A stretch of 64,000 nt of DNA from positions 45,813 through 109,812 of the forward strand of contig NZ_JAEFCD010000001.1 in assembly GCF_016405965.1 (NCBI RefSeq), written 5' to 3'. The notes under the pieces are model-generated. The model was not told where the DNA came from and did not search any database. It worked only from the letters and a program-made list of their open reading frames with translations. Shown here piece after piece: positions 1 through 8,830 of this stretch (its first letter is position 1; the number at the start of each line of letters is the position of its first letter). Made by a program: the position numbers and the translations under genes. Origin of the DNA: Alteromonas sp. IB21. Its GTDB lineage: Bacteria > Pseudomonadota > Gammaproteobacteria > Enterobacterales > Alteromonadaceae.

Positions 1-56
1 GAACCAGCGACCAATTGATTAAAAGTCAACTGCTCTACCAACTGAGCTAACGACCC
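1..56 (-). tRNA. tRNA-Lys (anticodon TTT), cut by window start
   Basis: Read on the minus strand from position 56, the sequence gives an acceptor strand GGGTCGT, a D-arm TAGCTCAGTTGGTAGAGCA, and an anticodon loop with TTT flanked by CT and AA (GACTTTTAATC). It then enters the variable region and the T-arm (CTGGTTC), where the window ends, so the 3' acceptor end is missing. Anticodon TTT reads lysine AAA/AAG codons. In E. coli tRNA-Lys genes also lie directly after cpoB (ybgF), so this is conserved synteny with the tol-pal locus. Confidence 0.93.
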
Positions 57-97
57 TTTCTTTCCTGTTGTTGCCGATGTCTTGGCAACGGCGGCAT

Positions 98-125
98 ATA
101 ATACTCAGATTTTTATTCGACGCAA
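98..125 (-). promoter_or_regulatory. sigma-70 promoter of tRNA-Lys
   Basis: On the minus strand a -35-like TTGCGT (125-120) and a -10 TATTAT (103-98) are 16 nt apart. They are followed by a GC-rich stretch (GCCGCCG), the kind of discriminator typical of stringently controlled stable-RNA promoters. The predicted start is about 35 nt before the tRNA. A short dyad (GTTGCC/GGCAAC) lies in the leader. Confidence 0.6.
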
Positions 126-315
126 CCCATAACGTCCTTTTATTTTCATTTTTCTGTCAAAATACGACTAAACGGTCAAAATGAAAACAAATCGCTGGGT
201 ATTTATACCAGTACTAAATGAGTTTATTAATATTTATACGGAAAGAAGCGAGATTTGGTGCAGAAGATTGAAGCCGTCTAAGTGAAGTATTTTGAAGAAA
301 TGAAGAGGTAAAATA

Positions 316-343
316 ATAAAAAAGCCTCTTTGAAAGAGGCTTT
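316..343 (-). terminator. intrinsic terminator after cpoB
   Basis: A 10-bp perfect stem (321-330 with 334-343, loop of 3 nt) is followed on the minus strand by a run of T. It starts 6 nt after the cpoB stop codon and closes the tol-pal operon before the tRNA. Confidence 0.9.
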
Positions 344-348
344 GTCCA

Positions 349-1143
349 TTACAAGTTATTTAATCTAGATTCAGCTAGGCGTTTTGCCGAAGAATCTGGG
401 TATTCATTTACAACTTGTTGAAACAGCTGCCTCGCTTTTGCGCTGTCTCCCGTTCGCTCAGCAATGACACCAAGTTTTAACAAGGCATCAGGTCGCTTAG
501 TAGAATCGGTAAAGCGATTAGCTACAATATTGAATTGCTCGCTAGCCTCACTCCATTGCTGTTTGTTAAACAACAACTGCCCTAACCAGTAATGCGCGTT
601 TGGCGCATAGCCACTGTTAGGGAATCGTGAAATGAACGATTGAAATGCAGGAATGGCTTTATCGTACTCACGCGACTGAAGGATCAGGTTTACCGCATTT
701 TCATAGGCTTCGTCTTCACCTGCTTGAGGCGCTTGCGAAGGCACAGATGCTGCTGGAGAGCTTACAGAGCCCGAATCTACACCCGCGCTAGGCATTGCAC
801 TACCTTGTAACGCCCCGCTTTGCTTAAGTGCTTCTACGCGCTTATCGATTTCAAGATAAAGCTCACGCTGACGCTCTAGTACTTTTTGAAGTTCATTGGT
901 ATTCACTTCAACTGCACCGCGTAGCTGATCCACTTCCATTTGCATATTGTCTAGCTGAGTTTGCAGCCTATGCTGCATCTCAGTTCGACTTTTTACAATA
1001 CGCTCCAGCACAACAATGCGCTGCTCTAATTCGCTGCCACCATTAGCGTCTACCACAGGTGCTTGCGCAAATGCGGTAGAAACAGCAAGGGCGGCACATA
1101 AGGTGACGCCCATTTTTAATGTCTTATTCATTAGAATAGTCAT
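349..1143 (-). CDS. cpoB: CpoB (YbgF), Tol-Pal coordinator of cell division and peptidoglycan synthesis
   Basis: A periplasmic protein of 264 residues. In E. coli, CpoB links the Tol machine to PBP1B during constriction. An N-terminal signal peptide ends around ALAVSTAFA-QA (about residue 26). A coiled-coil trimerisation region follows (about 35-110, heptad-like with many Leu/Gln/Glu), then a Pro/Ser/Ala-rich linker, then TPR repeats from about residue 145 (EYDKAIPAFQSFISRFPNS; APNAHYWLGQLLFNKQQW). It is the last gene of the operon. Its ATG overlaps the pal stop by 1 nt (TAATG), suggesting translational coupling; an alternative ATG lies at 1131, and neither has a clear ribosome site. Confidence 0.95.
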   Translation of the reverse strand: MTILMNKTLKMGVTLCAALAVSTAFAQAPVVDANGGSELEQRIVVLERIVKSRTEMQHRLQTQLDNMQMEVDQLRGAVEVNTNELQKVLERQRELYLEIDKRVEALKQSGALQGSAMPSAGVDSGSVSSPAASVPSQAPQAGEDEAYENAVNLILQSREYDKAIPAFQSFISRFPNSGYAPNAHYWLGQLLFNKQQWSEASEQFNIVANRFTDSTKRPDALLKLGVIAERTGDSAKARQLFQQVVNEYPDSSAKRLAESRLNNL

Positions 1144-1709
1144 TAGCGGTATACAACCACTCCGCGACGGTTTTGAGCAAATGCATACTCAGTAGAACCC
1201 ATCACCGCTGGTTTTTCTTCGCCGTATGAAACAACGGTTACTTGGCTGCTGCTAACGCCAGCATTAAGTAGATAAGTTTCAACCGACTGCGCACGACGCT
1301 CACCTAGAGCGATGTTGTACTCTGGTGTACCACGACTATCAGTATGACCTTCAATCGTCACTTTAGTGCTTGGGTTTTTAACCAAAAACGCCGCGTGTTT
1401 GTCTAAAATACGTTGGAACTCTGGCTTGATGCTTGCGCGATCGAAGTCAAAGTAAACGGTTTGCTCGTTTTTCAGCGCTTCCATTTCTTGCTGAACCATT
1501 TCTTCTTGACGCTTCATACGCTGAGCCGCTTCTGCTTTAACACGTTGCGCTTCTGCTTCACGGGCATCTGCTTCCGCAGCAGCTTGCTCTTGTGCTAGGC
1601 GGTTACGCTCTGCTGCCAACTCTTCTTCGCTAGGGCCTGAAGAACATGCCATCATTGTCACTACTGGCAATGCGATAATGAAGCTCTTCATCACTTTATT
1701 CATTTGCAT
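1143..1709 (-). CDS. pal: Pal, peptidoglycan-associated outer membrane lipoprotein
   Basis: A lipoprotein of 188 residues. The signal peptide ends in the lipobox VTMMAC (Cys about residue 22), so it should be lipidated and sent to the outer membrane. After an Ala/Glu/Arg-rich helical linker (about 28-80) comes an OmpA-like peptidoglycan-binding domain with the family motif IEGHTDSRGTPEYN and GERRAQSVETYL. Pal binds meso-diaminopimelate of peptidoglycan and TolB. The start at 1709 follows AAGGA at 8 nt; an ATG 6 nt further in is also possible. It follows tolB in the operon. Confidence 0.97.
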   Translation of the reverse strand: MQMNKVMKSFIIALPVVTMMACSSGPSEEELAAERNRLAQEQAAAEADAREAEAQRVKAEAAQRMKRQEEMVQQEMEALKNEQTVYFDFDRASIKPEFQRILDKHAAFLVKNPSTKVTIEGHTDSRGTPEYNIALGERRAQSVETYLLNAGVSSSQVTVVSYGEEKPAVMGSTEYAFAQNRRGVVVYR

Positions 1710-1749
1710 CCTACTAATCCTTAAATTTTATTGTTTAGTCGTTAAATTG

Positions 1750-3105
1750 TTAGAACAAAAATGGTGACCAACTTGGCGATTTAACTTGCCCATTGGCTGC
1801 TGGTAACCTAGCTTTAAAACGCCCATCAAGAGAAACCAACGACAACACTTGGGTGCCCTCATGAAGGGTGCTGTATATAATCATGCTTCCGTTCGGCGCT
1901 ATACTTGGCGATTCATCTAAGTACGTCCGTGTCAGTACTTGCGGTGAACCACCCTCCAAAGACTGCTTAGCAATGTGGTAGTTCCCATTAGTTTGGTTAA
2001 CCATGACCATTTGCGTACCGTCTGGAGAAATTGTAGCGCCAAGGTTTTGTTCACCTACATAGGTGACTCGCCTTACTTTCCCAGAATTTAAATTTACGCT
2101 ATATATCTGGGGTTTACCACCCCGTTCCGAGCTAAATATTAAACCACTGCCGTCGGGTAGCCATGCAGGCTCCGTGTCAATCGCTCTATTGCGTGTAACT
2201 CGGCGAAGATTTTTTGTCGCTAAGTCCATCACATAGAGTTCAGGGTTTCCATCTTTCGACAGAACCATAGCAAGTTGCTTGCCATCTGGCGAGAACACGG
2301 GGCTACTGTTTATTCCGGGAAAATCAGTAATACGCGTGCGTTCACTGGTGTAGATATCCTGGATGAAAATTTGCGGTCTGCGGTTCTCAAAGCTAACGTA
2401 GGCTAGCTTTTCGCCATCTGGCGACCACACGGGTGACATTAGGGGTTCAGGAGACGATAACAAGCGCGTCTCGTTTTCGCCATCATAGTCTGCAATGACC
2501 AATTGATACGGTTTTTCAACCGTATCTCGGTCACGTACGATGACGTAGGCGATTTTTGTTAGAAATGCACCGCGAACACCGGTTAATTTTTCATATACTA
2601 TGTCGCTAATTCGATGCGCGTACTGTCGAAAATCTCGACCATTAATCACAGCCTGACGAGCGGCTAAAACATGATCATTGCTCGATACTAAGCTACCGTT
2701 TTTGAGCACTTTTGCCTGACCGTTATCCACCTGGCCTTTCAAGATATCAATCAATTCATAGCTTACCAGATAACGGTCGCCCTCTTGCGGCTCAATACTT
2801 CCTACCAATACCGTATCAACGCCCAACGTGGCCCATGCTGTGTAGCTCACTTGCGCTACAGTCTCTGGATACTGTGGCATTTTGTCGACAGATACCGGAT
2901 TAAACTTACCACTGCGCATTAAATCAGCCATTACCACTTTAGAAATGTCGCCAGGCATACTGCCCTGACCTTTCCATTTAAATGGCACAACTCCGATGGG
3001 ACGTGCACTATCTACGCCCTCGGTTATTACAATTTCTAAGGATGCAAACACGTTGGCACTAAATGCCATCGTAATAAGCGCTATCCATAAACCTAGTTTT
3101 TTCAT
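1750..3105 (-). CDS. tolB: TolB, periplasmic beta-propeller of the Tol-Pal system
   Basis: A protein of 451 residues, close to the family's usual 430-450. A Sec signal peptide ([21 protein letters not shown]) precedes the N-terminal TolB domain, which contacts TolA. A six-bladed propeller follows from about residue 190, with repeated PxWSPDGxxLA motifs ([41 protein letters not shown]). TolB passes energy-dependent signals between TolA and Pal during outer membrane constriction. It starts 4 nt after the tolA stop codon, so it is in the same operon. Confidence 0.97.
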   Translation of the reverse strand: MKKLGLWIALITMAFSANVFASLEIVITEGVDSARPIGVVPFKWKGQGSMPGDISKVVMADLMRSGKFNPVSVDKMPQYPETVAQVSYTAWATLGVDTVLVGSIEPQEGDRYLVSYELIDILKGQVDNGQAKVLKNGSLVSSNDHVLAARQAVINGRDFRQYAHRISDIVYEKLTGVRGAFLTKIAYVIVRDRDTVEKPYQLVIADYDGENETRLLSSPEPLMSPVWSPDGEKLAYVSFENRRPQIFIQDIYTSERTRITDFPGINSSPVFSPDGKQLAMVLSKDGNPELYVMDLATKNLRRVTRNRAIDTEPAWLPDGSGLIFSSERGGKPQIYSVNLNSGKVRRVTYVGEQNLGATISPDGTQMVMVNQTNGNYHIAKQSLEGGSPQVLTRTYLDESPSIAPNGSMIIYSTLHEGTQVLSLVSLDGRFKARLPAANGQVKSPSWSPFLF

Positions 3106-3109
3106 ACCA

Positions 3110-4000
3110 CTATAATTCCAATTTGACGGTTAAATTTATGTCCTTGAGCTTTTCGTAAACATCGGGATCATCAGATACAGGTAATTTATCCACACGTCTT
3201 AAGGCGCTCTCGGCCTCGCGACATAAGGCTGGGTCACCGCTCAAAACAGTAACTCTAGTTACGAAGCCTGTAGTTGCTAACCTAACGTTCAAACGGCACA
3301 CTTTGTCTCTGAAGTTGTCGTCACGGTACAAATTTCTGTTTATTGTCAGCGATATTAAACTACGATATTTCTCTACTTCAGATAACACTTGCTGCTGCCT
3401 GCGCGCACTATTAGCCGCTTGCTCTTGCGCTAACTGCTCTTGCATGATCCTTTCCACCTCTGCACGTTCAGCCGCTTCTTTTTTCTTACGCTCGGCTTCT
3501 GCTTTCGCTTTTGCTTCCCGTTCTTTTCGCTCTTTTTCTTTCTGCGCCGCTAAGCGTTCTAGCTCTTTCTGACGTTTAGCTTCAGCTGCCTCGGCCTCAC
3601 GCTTTTCCTTCGCGCGCTTTGCAGCAAGCTGCTGTTGGCGCTTTTTCTCGGCAGCGGCTTGCGCTTGTCTCTGTTTCTCTTGCTCCTCAGCTCTTGCTTG
3701 TGCTTCAGCTTGTGCTTGAGCTTTTTTCTGGTCGGCTATGGCTTGCGCATCAATAAAGGTCGCCTCTATAACAGGTGCATTCGACGGCATACTCGGCAAA
3801 GGCTCAGGAGAGAAACTGACGCTAATAAGCAACAGAGCGGCGATGAGGATATGTAAGCCAATCGATTTATATAAGCCCATTTGCTCAGGGCTTATATTGC
3901 TGGTCTTTTGCGTCTTCGCACCGCCTTTTGCGCCATTGGATGCATCCGCGTTTGATGTGCTTTTCGACACTTCGGTTTTAGACATATCTATATTACTCAA
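3110..4000 (-). CDS. tolA: TolA, inner membrane spanning energy transducer
   Basis: A protein of 296 residues, shorter than the 421-residue E. coli TolA. One membrane segment (about 46-64, [16 protein letters not shown]) follows an unusually polar N-terminus. Next is a long Ala/Lys/Glu/Arg/Gln-rich helical domain (about 85-195), then a C-terminal periplasmic domain with two Cys ([15 protein letters not shown] and DPALCREAE) as in TolA III. It couples the TolQR proton motor to TolB/Pal. Its start overlaps the tolR end by 8 nt. The low-complexity middle makes homology searches compositionally biased; the operon context settles the call. Confidence 0.93.
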   Translation of the reverse strand: MSNIDMSKTEVSKSTSNADASNGAKGGAKTQKTSNISPEQMGLYKSIGLHILIAALLLISVSFSPEPLPSMPSNAPVIEATFIDAQAIADQKKAQAQAEAQARAEEQEKQRQAQAAAEKKRQQQLAAKRAKEKREAEAAEAKRQKELERLAAQKEKERKEREAKAKAEAERKKKEAAERAEVERIMQEQLAQEQAANSARRQQQVLSEVEKYRSLISLTINRNLYRDDNFRDKVCRLNVRLATTGFVTRVTVLSGDPALCREAESALRRVDKLPVSDDPDVYEKLKDINLTVKLEL

Positions 4001-4412
4001 CCGGATCCGTCATCAACCCTACTGAAGGTACGCCAGCCTGCTGTAACAAAACCATCAACTGTATGACCTCGTTGTACGCTACTTGCCCGTCACCTTTAAC
4101 GACTACAGGCGTATTGGGCTCTTTGGTTAATTGTGCTTTTACAATAGCACCGAGTTCATCTGCGCTAATTGGAGACTCTTGGTCTTCTCCCACATTAAGA
4201 AAATAGCGACCTTTAACGTCCACAGACGCAATAATAGGCGGTGTATCCTCTTGTTCTATAGGATTCGCACTTGCTTTAGGCAAGTCTACCTTTACCCCTT
4301 GAGAAATAAGTGGCGCCGTAACCATAAAAATAATGAGAAGTACCAGCATCACGTCGATATAAGGCACTACGTTTATCTCTGATACCGGCCTGCGACGTTT
4401 TCTTACATACAT
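3993..4412 (-). CDS. tolR: TolR, proton-channel subunit of the Tol motor
   Basis: A protein of 139 residues in the ExbD/TolR family. A basic N-terminus (MYVRKRRRP) and the motif INVVPYIDVMLVLLIIFMVT form the single membrane helix, with the conserved proton-carrying Asp (YIDVML, about residue 20). The periplasmic domain follows. It forms the ion-driven motor with TolQ and energises TolA. It lies 29 nt after tolQ and overlaps tolA by 8 nt. Confidence 0.97.
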   Translation of the reverse strand: MYVRKRRRPVSEINVVPYIDVMLVLLIIFMVTAPLISQGVKVDLPKASANPIEQEDTPPIIASVDVKGRYFLNVGEDQESPISADELGAIVKAQLTKEPNTPVVVKGDGQVAYNEVIQLMVLLQQAGVPSVGLMTDPVE

Positions 4413-4441
4413 AACAAGTCCTCCGTTTGGAATGTAAACGC

Positions 4442-5131
4442 TTAGGCTTGTTGTTGTGCTTGCGCAGCAACCGCTTGGCGATGAAGAATTGCTGAGAACT
4501 CTTCCATAAAGTTGCCATAGCTATTTTCTAGCTTCTCAACTTGGTGACTAAAGCGGTTATAGGCAATAACCGCCGGAATAGCCGCAAATAAACCTATGGC
4601 GGTTGCAATCAATGCCTCTGCAATACCAGGTGCCACCATAGCTAGCGTAGCTTGTTGTACTTCTCCTAGTGCGATAAAGGCGTTCATGATCCCCCATACC
4701 GTACCAAACAGACCGATATAAGGACTAATAGAGCCTGCGGTGGCTAAAAAGGGTAAACGGCTTTCTAGCTCTTCAACCTGACGCGACATCGAAACGCGCA
4801 TGGCACGGTATGTACCATCGACGATTCCGTTCGTTGCAGTGTTTGATTTGCGCAAACGAACAAACTCTTTAAAGCCTGAACAAAAGATACTGCCCATGCC
4901 GGTTAAGTTAGTTCTTGCTGATAATTCTTGATAGAGGCGGTTGAGGTCTGCTCCTGACCAAAACTTGTCCTCAAACTGACGCATTTCATTACGGGCAGCA
5001 GAGAGGGCTTTACTACGCTGAAATATAAATGTCCAAGAAGCTACAGAGACACTGAGTAGTAAAAGCATAACGAGTTGAACAATAAAGCTCGCTTGTAAAA
5101 ACAAGCCAATAAAAGTGAGATCAGATGACAC
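4442..5131 (-). CDS. tolQ: TolQ, stator subunit of the Tol motor
   Basis: A protein of 229 residues of the MotA/TolQ/ExbB family. It has three membrane helices: about 12-35 ([20 protein letters not shown]), about 130-155 ([18 protein letters not shown]) and about 165-190 ([20 protein letters not shown]). The GLFGTVWGI and [10 protein letters not shown] segments are family hallmarks lining the proton path. Its start overlaps the ybgC end by 11 nt, so it is translated from the same message. Confidence 0.97.
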   Translation of the reverse strand: MSSDLTFIGLFLQASFIVQLVMLLLLSVSVASWTFIFQRSKALSAARNEMRQFEDKFWSGADLNRLYQELSARTNLTGMGSIFCSGFKEFVRLRKSNTATNGIVDGTYRAMRVSMSRQVEELESRLPFLATAGSISPYIGLFGTVWGIMNAFIALGEVQQATLAMVAPGIAEALIATAIGLFAAIPAVIAYNRFSHQVEKLENSYGNFMEEFSAILHRQAVAAQAQQQA

Positions 5132-5519
5132 GCGAAATTTCCCCTAACAAAGTACGTGGTAATCTTTTTGGCTTCATAACGGCCAAATCGACGCAGGCAA
5201 CCTTAATATTTCCTGTTACTAAGGTAACACCTTGTTCATTTTTAATAATTTGTTGAAACGTCATACTAGCGCCTTTTAATTCTACAACGCGAGTTTCAAT
5301 ACTCAACAGCTGATTGAAACGTGCAGGCGCATAATTATGCATTTCAACGTGTTTGACGACAAAAGCGATGGATTGTTCCATCAAGGTATCTTGTTCAAAG
5401 CCCAGCTCGCGAAGCCACTCAGTTCGCGCTCGCTCCATAAACTTTAGGTAGTTTGCATAATACACAATACCGCCTGCGTCGGTATCTTCGTAATACACTC
5501 TTACCTGATGTAAATGCAT
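5121..5519 (-). CDS. ybgC: YbgC, acyl-CoA thioesterase of the tol-pal operon
   Basis: A cytoplasmic hot-dog-fold thioesterase of 132 residues, the usual length for the 4-hydroxybenzoyl-CoA thioesterase-like family. The signature [20 protein letters not shown] (about residues 9-28) contains the catalytic Asp of the family (DTDAGG). It is the first gene of the operon in this window, as in E. coli, with AAGGAA 5 nt before its ATG. It acts on acyl-CoA or acyl-ACP thioesters; its link to Tol function is not settled by the sequence. Confidence 0.95.
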   Translation of the reverse strand: MHLHQVRVYYEDTDAGGIVYYANYLKFMERARTEWLRELGFEQDTLMEQSIAFVVKHVEMHNYAPARFNQLLSIETRVVELKGASMTFQQIIKNEQGVTLVTGNIKVACVDLAVMKPKRLPRTLLGEISRVI

Positions 5520-5706
5520 AACTATTCCTTAAACTAAAGAATTAATAATCCAAATCGAAGTTGGACTAACTATTTATCACGATAAAATGCAAACTAGAAA
5601 CACTCCAAAGACCCTATTAAAGCTGACATTTAATCAAATTAAAACCAATATTAAACACTCAATTAACACATTAGTTTTTCTAATTTAAAATCACAATTTT
5701 ACTCAA

Positions 5707-5734
5707 TTGTGGTTTTTTCCGTGATCTCTATAAT
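5707..5734 (+). promoter_or_regulatory. strong sigma-70 promoter of a candidate sRNA
   Basis: TTGTGG (5707-5712) and a perfect TATAAT (5729-5734) are separated by 16 nt, with an AT-rich upstream stretch (5580-5700) that could act as an UP element. It points away from ybgC into a region with no plus-strand gene for 5 kb. Confidence 0.6.
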
Positions 5735-5740
5735 GCACAG

Positions 5741-5873
5741 CATCAGTCGTACAGAGCGTGATGGTGCGTAGCACGGTCATGCAAGAGTTATTCTCCTGTT
5801 AGACATGAGTTCCCTGGATTTATTTCCTTCAACACTTGTTGTTTTAGCCCGCTCAATGAGCGGGCTTTTTTTT
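5741..5873 (+). ncRNA. candidate small RNA of about 130 nt, unknown family
   Basis: The region runs from just after a consensus promoter to a perfect intrinsic terminator. It carries unpaired-looking C/U-rich stretches (TTCTCCTG, TTCCCTGG, TTTCCTTC) that could pair with ribosome binding sites, as in Hfq-type sRNAs. Two tiny reading frames are present: 13 codons from 5761 and 24 codons from 5805, the second running through the terminator. Neither has a good ribosome site. No known sRNA family was recognised. The alternative is an orphan leader or attenuator, but no plus-strand gene follows before 10782. Confidence 0.5.
5846..5873 (+). terminator. intrinsic terminator of the candidate sRNA
   Basis: A perfect 9-bp stem AGCCCGCTC/GAGCGGGCT (5846-5854 with 5858-5866) has a 3-nt loop and is followed by a run of eight T on the plus strand. 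There is no comparable T-run on the minus strand, so it is directional and implies a plus-strand transcript. Confidence 0.9.
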
Positions 5874-5879
5874 GCCTAA

Positions 5880-6070
5880 AATTTAGTATTAGTACTTAGA
5901 AGTTATGTACGCAATTGTATTATTGATTTATATCGGCCGCTTGTTTTAGCTAGCACTTCGCACTCATTTAGCACGAACCCTAAAACTGCTTCTACGCCGG
6001 CAGTCATATGACAGTGCATCCCTTGTGCAAGCATTATCCTTTCGAGCGTCACACTGAGTTGCACTTCCAG
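5880..6070. other. intergenic, nothing recognised
   Basis: This stretch lies between the candidate sRNA terminator and the ruvB terminator. No reading frame, repeat or conserved site was recognised. The ybgC promoter should lie within 5520-5640, on the other side of the sRNA, but no convincing -35/-10 pair was identified there. Confidence 0.5.
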
Positions 6071-6098
6071 AAAAAGCCTAGCAATCCTGCTAGGCTTT
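6071..6098 (-). terminator. intrinsic terminator after ruvB
   Basis: A 10-bp perfect stem (6073-6082 with 6089-6098) with a 6-nt loop is followed on the minus strand by T residues. It lies 40 nt after the ruvB stop and ends the aspS-nudB-ruvCAB operon. Confidence 0.85.
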
Positions 6099-6138
6099 AA
6101 GAAGAATCTCTCCCCCCTCTTACAAAAAGGGTGGAAAA

Positions 6139-7143
6139 TTATTCAGAGGGAGCGAAACCAAAATGAAGATAGGCGCGCTGAGAAACGATACGGCCACGTG
6201 GCGTGCGTTGTAAGAAACCTTGCTGAATAAGAAACGGCTCAATCACGTCTTCTATGGTTTCTTTCTCTTCGCCAATGGCTGCGGCTAAATTATCTAGGCC
6301 TACCGGCCCACCATCAAACTTTTCGATAATAGCTGTAAGCAATTTACGGTCCATATAATCGAACCCCTCCTTGTCTACATCGAGCATATCTAGCGCTTTA
6401 GCAGCCGTGTCGGCGCCTACCGTACCGTCAGACTTAATTTCGGCGTAGTCGCGAACACGACGAAGTAGACGATTTGCTATACGTGGTGTTCCTCTAGAGC
6501 GACGTGCCACTTCTTTCGCCCCTTCTTCATTCATTTCTAAGTTAAGGTAACTTGCACTTCTTGCCACGATGCTGGTGAGATCTTTTACATTGTAAAATTC
6601 TAAGCGCTGCACAATGCCGAAACGATCCCTTAATGGCGACGTCAACGAGCCTGCGCGGGTTGTCGCGCCTACTAGGGTAAATGGAGGGAGATCTAATTTA
6701 ATGGAACGAGCCGCCGGCCCTTCGCCTATCATAATATCAAGCTGATAGTCTTCCATAGCCGGATAAAGAATTTCTTCTACTACTGGGCTTAAGCGGTGTA
6801 TTTCGTCGATAAACAATACATCGTTACGTTCAAGGTTGGTAAGCAGTGCCGCAAGATCCCCAGCTTTCTCAAGTACTGGACCAGACGTAGTTTTAATATT
6901 CACGCCCATCTCATTCGCCACGATATTAGCAAGGGTAGTTTTACCTAGCCCTGGCGGGCCAAAAATGAGTAGATGGTCTAGCGCGTCATCGCGATTGCGC
7001 GCCGCTTGGATAAAAATTTCCATCTGCTCACACACGTGAGGCTGCCCCGTATAGTCCTCCAGCATTTTAGGACGAATGGCGCGGTCGATGACCTCGTCTT
7101 CGGTACTGGCTTGAGGCGTAATCAGTCTGTCGGCTTCAATCAT
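6139..7143 (-). CDS. ruvB: RuvB, Holliday junction branch-migration ATPase
   Basis: An AAA+ helicase subunit of 334 residues, normal for the family. Visible motifs: Walker [15 protein letters not shown] (about residue 60), Walker [11 protein letters not shown], sensor region GATTRAG, arginine-finger segment [15 protein letters not shown], and a C-terminal winged helix ([10 protein letters not shown]). RuvB hexamers on RuvA-bound junctions drive branch migration. It is last in the operon, 68 nt after ruvA. Confidence 0.98.
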   Translation of the reverse strand: MIEADRLITPQASTEDEVIDRAIRPKMLEDYTGQPHVCEQMEIFIQAARNRDDALDHLLIFGPPGLGKTTLANIVANEMGVNIKTTSGPVLEKAGDLAALLTNLERNDVLFIDEIHRLSPVVEEILYPAMEDYQLDIMIGEGPAARSIKLDLPPFTLVGATTRAGSLTSPLRDRFGIVQRLEFYNVKDLTSIVARSASYLNLEMNEEGAKEVARRSRGTPRIANRLLRRVRDYAEIKSDGTVGADTAAKALDMLDVDKEGFDYMDRKLLTAIIEKFDGGPVGLDNLAAAIGEEKETIEDVIEPFLIQQGFLQRTPRGRIVSQRAYLHFGFAPSE

Positions 7144-7211
7144 GATAGTTCTACTTTAAACGGTGATGGTAAGATAGCCTATCTCAATATAGACATCTTC
7201 ACTGTGCGCCA

Positions 7212-7832
7212 TTAAATGGCCGCTTTTAATGCTTCGCGAATAAGGGCCTCACTTTCCATGCCCTCTTTGTATACGCTGTCGACTAGCTTACTTGCCTGGG
7301 CAGGTTTGTAACCGAGAGAAATAAGCGCGCTTTGTGCTTCTTCGCGGGCGTCATTTAACGCCACTATACTGTTACCCGAAAGCAAATCGCTGGTAGGTGG
7401 CGGCATAGCAATGCTTTGCGTTTTACCAAACTTAGCCAACCGGTCTTTCAGCTCTACCACTAAACGCTCTGCAGTTTTCTTGCCTATACCCGGTAAACTT
7501 ACCAGCGCAGATACATCTTCATTTTGCACGCTTGCTAAAAACTGACCTGCTGACATGCCAGATAAAATAGCCAACCCTAGCTTTGGACCTACACCGTTGG
7601 CTTTAATTAGTTCGCGGAATAACCCTCTTTCCATTTTGTCGGCAAAACCAAACAGTAACTGGGCGTCTTCACGAACCACAAAATGTGTGTAAACCACCAC
7701 TTCTTCACCCACCGCAGGGAGCTGGTAGAAACTGGTCATAGGCATGTGAATTTCGTAGCCAACACCGGCTACATCTACAAGAATTTCCGGAGGCTGTTTC
7801 TCAGCCAACGTACCGCGAATTCGTCCAATCAT
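7212..7832 (-). CDS. ruvA: RuvA, Holliday junction DNA-binding subunit
   Basis: A protein of 206 residues. An N-terminal OB-fold ([12 protein letters not shown]) is followed by tandem helix-hairpin-helix motifs ([40 protein letters not shown]), an acidic/flexible linker, and a C-terminal domain ([16 protein letters not shown]) that contacts RuvB. It recognises four-way junctions and loads RuvB. It lies 36 nt after ruvC. Confidence 0.98.
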   Translation of the reverse strand: MIGRIRGTLAEKQPPEILVDVAGVGYEIHMPMTSFYQLPAVGEEVVVYTHFVVREDAQLLFGFADKMERGLFRELIKANGVGPKLGLAILSGMSAGQFLASVQNEDVSALVSLPGIGKKTAERLVVELKDRLAKFGKTQSIAMPPPTSDLLSGNSIVALNDAREEAQSALISLGYKPAQASKLVDSVYKEGMESEALIREALKAAI

Positions 7833-7868
7833 GAGTTATCTCTGTAAAAGCGTGAGCTTTAGGCAGGT

Positions 7869-8387
7869 TTAGCGCAAACGACCACGAACGGTTTTTCGTG
7901 CTTGTCCTGCCATATTTATCAGGCTCTGCTCGGTGTGTGCATGACACAAGGCAACGGCTAATGCATCGGCAGCATCGGCTTGTGGCGTGCCGCTTAAATT
8001 CAAAAGGTGTTTTACCATATGCTGAACTTGCGTTTTGTCTGCGCCACCTTTTCCTACGACCGACTGCTTAATTTGCCTTGCGCTATATTCAGCAACAGGA
8101 AGTTGCGCTTGCGTGGCTGCTACAATAGCGGCACCTCTGGCTTGACCGAGTTTCAACGCTGAATCAGGGTTTTTCGCCATAAATACTTGCTCTATAGCAA
8201 ACTGGTCAGGTTTATATTGACGAATAATATCGCCAACTCCGGTAAAAATGTTAGCAAGACGAGAAGGCAAATCTGCCGTTCCCACGCGAATGCATCCGCT
8301 TGCCACATATACCAGTTTACCTTGCCTACGCGCAATTAAACCGTAGCCTGTAATCCGAGAACCTGGATCTATACCCAGTATAACCAT
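7869..8387 (-). CDS. ruvC: RuvC, Holliday junction resolvase
   Basis: An endonuclease of 172 residues with an RNase H-like fold. Catalytic acids are visible in [14 protein letters not shown] (Asp7), FAIEQVFM (Glu about 66) and [15 protein letters not shown] (Asp about 138 and 141). It cuts junctions symmetrically with RuvAB. Its start codon overlaps the nudB stop region by 1 nt. In E. coli yebC lies between nudB and ruvC; here it is absent. Confidence 0.97.
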   Translation of the reverse strand: MVILGIDPGSRITGYGLIARRQGKLVYVASGCIRVGTADLPSRLANIFTGVGDIIRQYKPDQFAIEQVFMAKNPDSALKLGQARGAAIVAATQAQLPVAEYSARQIKQSVVGKGGADKTQVQHMVKHLLNLSGTPQADAADALAVALCHAHTEQSLINMAGQARKTVRGRLR

Positions 8388-8827
8388 TAAGGCACACTCG
8401 GTACAAACAAAGATACCGCTTCTTTATTAGAGGGAGACCATAAACGTGCGAGCGCCTCGTCTTTTGACACCCATTCGAACTGCAGATGTTCAGTTAATAC
8501 AATGGGTAAATCGCTGTTTATTTGAAGGGAAAATACATGTTCTGTGTTGTGCACAGTCCCTGGAGGATAGCGGTGTAGCCAGCGGCTACGAATTTCATAT
8601 TGGTTTTGTTTATTGTGGTCGTTAACCACGAACCCATGTACTTTGGCATCAATGCCAATCTCTTCACGCACCTCTCGATATGCTGTTTCTAAGGGCAGCT
8701 CGCCATCTTCCAATGCGCCTGTTACCGACTGCCAAAAGGTAGGGTCGTCTTGTCGCTGTAAAAGCAACACTCGGTAGTGTTGGTCATACAACACTACCAG
8801 TGCAGATTCAGGCTTCTTATACGCCAT
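8387..8827 (-). CDS. nudB: NudB, dihydroneopterin triphosphate diphosphatase (Nudix)
   Basis: A Nudix hydrolase of 146 residues. The Nudix box reads [23 protein letters not shown] (about residues 37-59), matching GX5EX7REUXEEXGU. In E. coli NudB removes pyrophosphate from dihydroneopterin triphosphate in folate synthesis. Length and location directly after aspS match E. coli nudB (ntpA). The gap from aspS is 3 nt. Specificity is inferred from synteny. Confidence 0.92.
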   Translation of the reverse strand: MAYKKPESALVVLYDQHYRVLLLQRQDDPTFWQSVTGALEDGELPLETAYREVREEIGIDAKVHGFVVNDHNKQNQYEIRSRWLHRYPPGTVHNTEHVFSLQINSDLPIVLTEHLQFEWVSKDEALARLWSPSNKEAVSLFVPSVP

Positions 8828-8830
8828 AAA

